Source: Vitrella brassicaformis (Eukaryota; Sar; Vitrellaceae). From it: a DNA stretch of 64,000 nucleotides. Numbering within the stretch: position 1 is the stretch's first letter; every line of letters starts with the position of its first letter. Shown piece by piece: positions 57,009 to 64,000 of the stretch. The notes below the pieces were generated by a model. The model was not told where the DNA came from, made no database searches, and saw nothing but the letters and a program-made list of their open reading frames with translations. The position numbers and the translations under genes were made by a program. The stretch spans positions 62,001 through 126,000 of the forward strand of contig CDMY01000395.1 in NCBI GenBank assembly GCA_001179505.1, read 5' to 3'.

Positions 57009-57359
57009 ATGAAGGGAGGGCCGGATCAGCAGCCGACGGCAGGCGCCTCGTCCTCTTCCGATGGGCGCGGTGAGGAGGCTGCTCTGCTCGTGAGACGGAT
57101 CAAGGTGGGCAGTGACGCACACCACACCGGATCACGGTTGCTGGATGTGGTGTGTTTTCGTCCCTTGTGTGTACACAGGCGCTCGATCCGAAGAGCTACG
57201 AGCAGCTGAGGACAGCGCTAGAGAATTATGTGGGCGGTGGGGAACCTTGGGATGAGACCTGGCGGACGGTGATACAGATCATGGAGGGGCACCCGTCGCT
57301 GTGGAAAAACAGCTTCATCTTCATGAGTGACGTCGCCGATGTAAGCATACACACAAACA

Positions 57360-57394
<35 letters not shown>

Positions 57395-59216
57395 GGAGCC
57401 TGCTCACACACAGCACACCCGCGTCTGTCATCTCTGTGTGTGGTGTGTGGTTCTCAGCGCATCAGAGCACTGTCCGCTGATATGGAGAGAGATACAGAGA
57501 AACTACAGGTCTGTATGGTATGGTGAAGGAAGAGTACATGAGGGATGGATTGACACCTTTCTGTTCTGCGTCTGCTTGTCCTTGTCCTTGTCAGACGCCG
57601 GCCTACTCGCGGGTGCCGCTCAGCGAAATCAACTGGGACGGTGAGGGGGGGAACCAAGATCATCCTATGTGTGTGGACCACCACCATGTGCACATTCTCT
57701 GTGTGTGTGTGTGATGTCAGGTGCCGAGGTGTCTGGCTCCAGCTATCGCAAGCTCCCTGCAAACTACCCCAAGAAGGTCTGCAACCAACATAGAACTGCA
57801 CACACCCCCACACGCGCACACTGTGCCTTCTCCACTGTGCGGCGCTGCTCTGGTCGTGACGAGCTGTGTAGAAAGGTCCTCAACAACACGTGGACATCCA
57901 TCTCGCAGGCACGCACCTACACCGGCATACACACACGTTCACACACTTCTACTCTCGCGTGTTGGTGTGGTGTGATGGTTCCTTTCTCCAGGGCAGTGAG
58001 CGCGCGATACGCGCCAGCGGTCGCGACAAGGCGCTCTTCCAGACGGAGGACGAGCGCTTCGAAGTCGACTACAAGATCGAACTCGGGAACACAAGTCAGC
58101 TGCCATGCATCCACGACACAGACAAATCGTGTGTTCATTGGTGTGTGTTCCTGGGGAGGGGTCTTTGCTGTTCATTGCAGCCATCGACGTGCTCAACAGG
58201 ACCATTGACCGCGCGCGGGCACAGCAGCACCCAAAGCACACGTGAGGCCCTGAATCAGCGGCAGGCAACACGCGCATGGCAGCCCCACATCTCATCTGTC
58301 TTGCCGCCTCTACGCAGCATTGGCCCCGTTGCTGCGAGCGTGTTGGCGCCCGAGCTGCTGTGGCACCCGATTCATCGCAAGTGCCTGCGGCTCATATACG
58401 GCCGACATCTGGCCAGAGAGGTCGTTGAGCTCATCAAGACAGACATCAACAGTGAGCAGGGCGCCACAGTGAGGGTCGGTGGAAGGGGCACGGTGCAGGT
58501 GTTTCTCTCTCTCCCTCTTTCAGGTTGTGTGCCGCTAATCGTTGGACATCTGAAGCGCAAAGTCAAGGCATGGTGAGGACACACCGACGGCAAAATGGAG
58601 TGTGTTGGCAGCAGAGGTGTATGTGTGTGTGTATGTGTGCAGGGAGCTGCTGCGGACGCAGCACAATCGTGGTGTGTGGCACAACAAGATGAAGAAAAGC
58701 TACGAGAAATCCCTCGCACACCAGCGCACACAGGACGACACTTCGCTGCAGCAGGTATACAAGTGCAGACACAACAGATGACGAAAGATGGATGGATGGA
58801 TGGATGTGTATGTGCCCTTTGTCGCCCCTGTGGTGGGTCCACCAGGTGTCCCAAGCACCCGGCACGGCTTCAAAGAAGCGTCAGGCACAGGTGCGTGGAT
58901 TCCCCCTGGCCTGACCACGCCTTCCTGTCTGCCTGCCTGCCTGCCTGCCCGTCTGTCTGTCTGTCTGCAGGATGGCAATTCTGCGGCAAAGCGGCCCCGC
59001 ACAGAGCCACAGATCGAGCAGGAGGCGGCTGGGCTTTCACAAGAGCAGGACCGAGAGAAAACTTCCGGTGTTGCTGCTGCGAGCGCTGCAAGTGCTGCCG
59101 TCACTGCTCAAATGAAGAGTGATGGCGGGCAGGGTCGGCAGCACGTGATTGGTGGGGCTGATGTGCGTGAGGAGGACATGTCTGCCCAGACGAGCCCCTC
59201 GGGTGCAGCGTCGTGA
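57009..59216 (+). CDS. Sin3-like corepressor, short form
   Basis: Starts at the ATG at 57009; about ten exons. A single PAH-like helical unit (DPKSYEQLRTALENYVGG, WRTVIQIMEGHPSLWKNSF) is followed by the Sin3 histone-deacetylase-interacting region: GSSYRKLPANYP, CSGRDELCRKVLNNTWTSIS, KALFQTEDERFEVDYKIELG, AIDVLNRTIDRARA, IHRKCLRLIYGRHLAREVVE, RLIVGHLKRKVKAW and WHNKMKKSYEKSLAHQ. These match in order the P-SYR-LP-NYP, VLN-W, ED-RFE-D, HRK-L-RIYG and KSLDHQ blocks of Sin3. Sin3 is the scaffold of class I histone deacetylase complexes in the nucleus. Most Sin3 proteins carry three or four PAH domains and exceed 1,000 residues; this one is roughly 450-500. The tail is Ala/Ser/Gln-rich with a basic AKRPRTEP nuclear-signal-like site. 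An in-frame stretch at about 57777-57845 may be an unspliced intron. Confidence 0.82.
57352..57386. repeat. (CA)n(GA)n microsatellite in an intron
   Basis: CA then GA tract in a plus-strand intron, an exception to the usual TG orientation. Confidence 0.85.
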
Positions 59217-60000
59217 CCCACGGTTGACTGTCTATGTAGTATATGCATTACGGGGTGCTCACTCTCTGTTTGCGGGCCGGCCTGTGTACAGCGTGACGCG
59301 TTTATGCGTACATACATACATACATACACTTACGCATTCATCCCTCTCTGGTACCGATCCCTCTCTGTCTGTCTGTCTGTCTGTCTGTCTGCACACGGGA
59401 AGGCTGATTGTACATACGCACCTAGCTACCTTGGTTTGCTCTGTGTCGTCTTGTCCTGTGTGTCTGTCTCAATCCACCTCTGCCGTGCTGCATTGGTCTC
59501 CTTCGCCGCCGTTTCTCGAAGGCTGTAGAGCACTCGAGGGCTGGGAAGGACACTAACGTGGCACACAGACATGCGCGAGGGCACTCCGGATGCTGGGCTA
59601 AGTGATGGGCTATTGTGCAGCCGGTGTAACTGCGTTGCTTACTGTGTGACTGTGAGAGGGATGGCGTGTGAGTGTGGGTGGGACAGGCGTCTGCTGCTGT
59701 CGATGCAACACGCCAGACGTGCAGCCGATATGCAAGTCGGGCATGCATCTCCGTCAGCAGATCTTTGTCTCACCTTAACTCACGTGTATGTCTATACGAT
59801 GCCGTGACTGACAGATTGCCGCTTACTGTGCGTGACTTCAATGAACAAACGAGTGCTGTACACCGAGCAAGACACTCATTCACTCATGGAAGATGTGTCC
59901 ACCGGTCCACACATTCACACACACACGGTTGGTGTCTCACTCAGCACGCAACATTGCGATATCAACATGACACCCACACCCATCCCCTTGCCCCTCTCAC
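59217..60000. other. Convergent intergenic region
   Basis: Contains ATAC (59306-59330) and CTGT (59363-59391) repeats. No gene supported. Confidence 0.6.
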
Positions 60001-61853
60001 TCACTGCACAGCAGAGAAGTAGTCAGTGATCTTGCGCTGCATCGGGTCACCGACAAAACTGATGCGGCGCACCTCCACGCGACACAGATGGCCCAATGGG
60101 GTCAGTTCCACGAGGTCAAAACCGGCCGCCCGCAGCAGCGCATGAAAACGGCCGCCGTCCAGCTGAACTTGCTCAAACGCGCTCAGGAAGTGGCTGTCTT
60201 CCTCCCTCCCCTGTCCCCAGCAGCGATCCACCTCAAGCACGATGCTATTCAGACACGGCACTGAAGATGTGGCAAGGATGCACTGACTGGCGACAGTCTG
60301 ACTGAACTCCTCTGCCCCCGCCCAGCCTCCCTCATCATAGCTCGGCAGCTCAGACAGCTCGATGGTATAGGCCATGCGAGATATGCGCTCATGGAACGGC
60401 CTGCCTCCCTCTCCTGCCTCATCCACCAACAGCGACCACTTCCCCAACCCCTCCTCAACGTCGACATAACACCTGACGACCGTGAGGTTGCCCAGCTGCT
60501 CTAGCACTGGCTGCACGTCTCCCTCAACCAGGCTGGCCAGCCCTTCCCCCTCGAATGCGAAAAGGTCTGCCTCTGTGACGTGGGGAAACATATGACCGAT
60601 ACGCGACAGAAAGGCAGCCGGCAGAGGGAAGAGATTCTGCCGGACCTCAAAGTAGAGGCTCAGCGAAGAGACTCGGGGAAGATTGAGTTTGGACACGACA
60701 GAATAGAGTTGAGGCGAGAAGTTAGGGGCGCACCTTCATGGACGTCGTAGAATTGATCAACAGGCGGCGCGTCGTCATGTCAAACGCATCGAGCCTCAGG
60801 CCGCACTCGCTGAGCCGCTGTGCGTCCCACCGCCCCATGTCGAAGCTGCCGTTGCTGATGACCGTCAGGTGCTTCAGGCTGCTCAAATCGACTCCAGCGG
60901 GCATGTCGCGGCCCCAGTGCGGGCCAGCAGGATGGTCCAGCTCGAGTGTGTGTAGCGCTCGACTGAACTGGTGCCAGCGGTGGCAGCAACTCGTGGACGA
61001 TGAAACGCGCAGTGACTCAAGCGAGCTGCAGAGGAGGAACACACACAGGCAGACACACAGAGAGTGTTGCATTTACCATCCTGTTGGCCCTGGTTGGGTT
61101 GTAAGGATAATACCTGAGCACCCAGTCTCCGTCGCCAGCCACCCGCACCCAGCGACCGGCGACCACCACATGGGTCAGCATGGAGAAGGTGGGCCTCCCG
61201 AAACGACGCACAGCCCCACCCCCACCCCCCCTGGTCTCGCTGTCATCCGCCTCCAAATGCGTCAACGTCTTGTGCGTGGCCTCAATCACACGGGCAAGGC
61301 TCTCATTCAACGGACACAGCATGGTGACGCGATTCGTGAGGGTGAAGCGAGGGCACCACACATCGAGCTGGCCGTCAGTGAGACGAATCTTCTCATGTGC
61401 GCGGGTCTTCGGACGGACGGTGCTCTTGAGGAAGATGGTGCGATGCATCTGTGGGTCGGTGGCGATGGTGTGGAGAGCCTTGCGGACGAGTGAGAGGGAG
61501 CCGATGATGCACTGTGTGCCAAGGAGGGGGCTGAGGAAGGCCGTGCGGACGTCATCGGGGATGCTCGACAGAGAGAGTGAGTCAATAAGCTGATGACAAG
61601 CAAATCAAAATCGAACAATGAATGAAAGATGGACGATACGCAGTCAGGTGCGTGCGCGTGTGGTGTACAGTACCTCCTTGGTATGTGATTCATCTGCGGG
61701 TCGGGTATCGAGTGATCCAACAGCGCTGCCGCTTACGATCTCAACCTAATGAATCAAACACATTGCATTCATTGAGCTCGGTCACGGTGATGCACTGCCT
61801 CCTTCCCTCACCTCTTTGCTTGTCGGCTGTTTTTTGTTTGAGGCGGCCATCAT
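60001..61853 (-). CDS. F-box-like / LRR-like protein with C-terminal PIP box (copy C)
   Basis: Minus-strand family member. The ATG at 61853 gives [14 protein letters not shown], then an exon [20 protein letters not shown]. The F-box-like exon begins near 61590: [40 protein letters not shown]. It is nearly identical to copy B here ([19 protein letters not shown]). The middle exons hold LRR-like strands ([53 protein letters not shown]). The last exon ends [19 protein letters not shown] then [12 protein letters not shown]. The N-terminus lacks copy A's helical extension. The inferred role is as for the other copies: an SCF adaptor with a PCNA-binding tail. It lies 40 kb from copies A and B, so the family is dispersed rather than a tight tandem array. 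Confidence 0.7.
60016..60039 (-). other. PIP-box motif, copy C
   Basis: Codes for QRKITDYF, four residues before the C-terminus. T-D is present; the +4 residue is Gln, not basic. Confidence 0.7.
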
Positions 61854-62221
61854 GACAAAGTGATAGTGAGGCAATGCTGGCAAGCAGCCACTTGTGTGTC
61901 GGTCGGCCCGCTGCTTCACGTGCTGCAGCTTCACACGCAAGCACGTCGGGCGTTCGTCGGCAACTCAACCAAAACTCATCGGAAAGTGCTTGAAACCGAC
62001 TGGCTATGATGATGGGCAGCCGAATCACGCTCCTTGCCGAAGAATAGCGAAAACCAAGGATCCATCTAAGCTCGCAATTGAGACAGTGAGAGGAGGCGTT
62101 AGTGAAGGACCTGACCGATCCTGCATCCGTGACCTTCCCGACTGCCGCGCGTGCACGCTGCATTCTCTTTGGTCAAGATCTTATCGCATCTATCGCAGCA
62201 CCATCGGTCAAGCACGTCAGC

Positions 62222-64000
62222 ATGGCATCGCACACATGGCAACCGAGACTAGCACTGCTGGCCCTTCTCGGCATCAGCGCGGCCCTTGCTGGGCAGATCA
62301 GAGTCCTGGAGCCCCCTGATCTCGTCAAGCAGTTCCCGGGCGGCGTCATCGAGGGCAGCACCGCCGCGTTCGGCACACCGGTAAGCGCACGGGAGCGGCA
62401 GGAAGATGCACACATGAGACGGAGAGCAGAGGCAAACGAGACACGCATGAGGATGCCAATCGGGCTTTGTGTGTCTTGCTTTTCGGCTGTCAGTACTACG
62501 GTGAGAGGGTGACTGGTCGTCTGGTTTTTGGCGAGAGTCAGCAGGGCGAGCTTCACTGCCGCAAAGAGGACTACGAGGTGCCGCCCCCCATGATGCCCGA
62601 GTTGCCCAACATCGTGTTGGTGCGGCGGGGCCAATGCAACTTCGTTACCAAGGTGCGAGTGGCGCAGGAGTTTAAGTACGCGAAAGCAGTCATCGTGGCC
62701 GACACCGCAAAGGCCAACCGCACCACCACGCAGATCAAACGCATCATCATGGCCGATGGTCAGCGAAGACTCACAGACAGACAGACAGACAGGGAGGGAG
62801 GGAGGGGCAGTGGGTGCATTTGTGTGTGTGTGGTGTTATGTGTGATCATGTCCGTCAGATGGTTGGGGCGAGACGGTGACCATTCCGTCCATTCTGATCA
62901 CCGACAGGGCGGCCGAGAAGATCCTGGACGTGATCCTCCCTCCCGTCAATGAAACCGTCATCATCGAGCTCTCATGGGACATCCCTGTGGTGGGAAGGAG
63001 AACACGAGAAGCCTCACACGGGAAGCGGCCAGTCTGCGTGGCTGCCTTGTGTGTGTTCGTCTGTCCTCAGGACGAGACCGTGTTGATGGACTTCTGGCTG
63101 ACCCCTGCTGTCGAGAAGAGCGTCCAGTTCCTCCAGGAGTACTCCAAATACGCACGACAACTGCAGCACAGGGTAGCCAGCCGCCCTACCAACTCACACA
63201 GACACACAGCGCACCCTTCGTCTCCTTTTCCTTCCCCTGTTAAATTATGTCAGCTGGACTTCCGCCCTCACTACTGGATCTTCTCTCTCCCGAAGGACTA
63301 CAAGGAGCTCTGCACCGACGAGGAGGCCAAGTACTGCGCACTGGACCCAGACTTCGCCGGCTCCGTCACGGGCAAAATGATCGTCGAGGAATCACTGCGG
63401 TGAGACAGAATCACACACATATGGACGTGCACATGGTTGGTGTGACCTTCACCTGTGTGTGTGTGTGTGTGTGCGTGTGGTTGCAGTCAACTGTGTCTGT
63501 GGGACACGACGGCCACTCGTGTGAAAGGAGATGAGGACCGCAGCGGCAAATACTCGGAGCTCTGGTGGAAGTACGTCGAGAGGTTCCCTGAAGCGTACGC
63601 TCGCACGCGCGCACACCAACACGCAGACCCAGACAGAACACGCGCACATCGCCTTCTCTCTCTCTGTGGTGTCAGGTGCAAGACTGACATGTCGGATGAG
63701 AGCACCAGCGACGACAGGAACACCACCCAGTTCGGGCAGGCCTGCTCATACAAGCTCATGAAGGACGTGGGTGCCGACATCGGCCGGGTGCAGAATTGCG
63801 TCGACAAGAGGTCCAAGGAGCTGCTGGACCTGCAGCGGCAGACGCACGCGTGGAGCCCCACCGCCATGCGCATCAACGAGATGAGGTACAGCGGCCCGCT
63901 TGACCCCGAGATCGTCACCAAGGCCGTCTGCTCGGCCTTCAAAGACCCACCACAGGTGCGTGAGATGTGAAGGCACATGAGGCAGACGGGGAGCAGTGGG
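62222..64000 (+). CDS. PA-domain vacuolar sorting receptor-like protein (3' end outside window)
   Basis: The ATG at 62222 starts a signal peptide (LALLALLGISAALAGQI). Exon 1 runs to about 62381. A protease-associated domain follows (YYGERVTGRLVFGESQQGEL, NIVLVRRGQCNFVTKVRVAQ, YAKAVIVADTAKANRTT), then GWGETVTIPSILITDRAAEK. The typical downstream region of plant and alveolate vacuolar sorting receptors comes next: ETVLMDFWLTPAVEKSVQFL, DFRPHYWIFSLPKDYKELC, KYCALDPDFAGSVTGKMIVE, ESLRQLCLWDT, GKYSELWWKYVERFPE, CSYKLMKDVGADIGRVQNCV. Regular cysteines fit disulphides in the secretory pathway. Such receptors bind soluble cargo in the Golgi and send it to vacuoles, or to apical organelles in alveolates. 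The membrane span and cytosolic tail would lie beyond 64000. Six introns keep frame. Confidence 0.85.

Noticed and set aside
1-64000. tRNA, rRNA, CRISPR arrays, insertion sequences
   Set aside because: No tRNA T-loop/anticodon arrangement, rRNA core or regularly spaced repeat array was seen; the repeats found are simple microsatellites or diverged gene fragments.

Overview
The window is nuclear DNA of a GC-rich, intron-dense eukaryote. Genes are cut into many short exons by introns of about 50-150 bases with GT..AG borders. The introns carry TG/TCTG-type microsatellites on the coding strand, and there are no operons, ribosome binding sites or prokaryotic mobile elements. A kinesin, a Sin3 corepressor, a Miro GTPase, a lipase-maturation-factor-like protein, an alveolate-style CCCH finger and a protein with an LHC/HLIP-type helix behind a signal-peptide-like leader together suggest a photosynthetic alveolate with a complex plastid. 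A chromerid such as Vitrella is my best guess. This is inference; no database was consulted.

Layout. 1-12.9 kb: a partial leucine-rich-repeat gene (-), an FtsJ-like methyltransferase (+), a MATH-like protein (-), a long coiled-coil protein (+) and a Miro-like GTPase (-) that lacks its first GTPase domain. 13.2-27.2 kb: two members of a new-looking family (F-box-like N-terminus, LRR-like middle, PIP box at the extreme C-terminus) interleaved with two ankyrin paralogues, one frameshifted, and a kinesin. 27.2-30.2 kb: largely empty, with a relic of the kinesin 3' end. 30.2-40.1 kb: a CCCH zinc finger (-), a coiled-coil protein (+), a lipase-maturation-factor-like membrane protein (-) and an unknown protein (+). 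40.1-46.9 kb: a graveyard of degenerate duplicates, a flavin amine oxidase relic and a RING C-terminus. 46.9-64 kb: an LHC-like one-helix protein (-), a membrane RING protein (+), a multi-pass membrane protein (+), a TPH-like coiled-coil protein (-), a short Sin3 (+), the third PIP-box F-box gene (-) and the start of a PA-domain sorting receptor (+).

The most interesting signal is the three-gene F-box-like family at 13.2, 18.4 and 60.0 kb. Each protein ends in Q-[RK]-[KR]-I-T-D-Y-F, a textbook PCNA-interacting box with the TD pair typical of Cdt2-dependent PIP degrons. The copy at 18.4 kb also has the basic residue at +4. This suggests lineage-specific ubiquitin-ligase adaptors tied to replicating chromatin. 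Gene coordinates below are genomic spans from start to stop codon, including introns; exon joins were worked out by hand and small exons may be missed.
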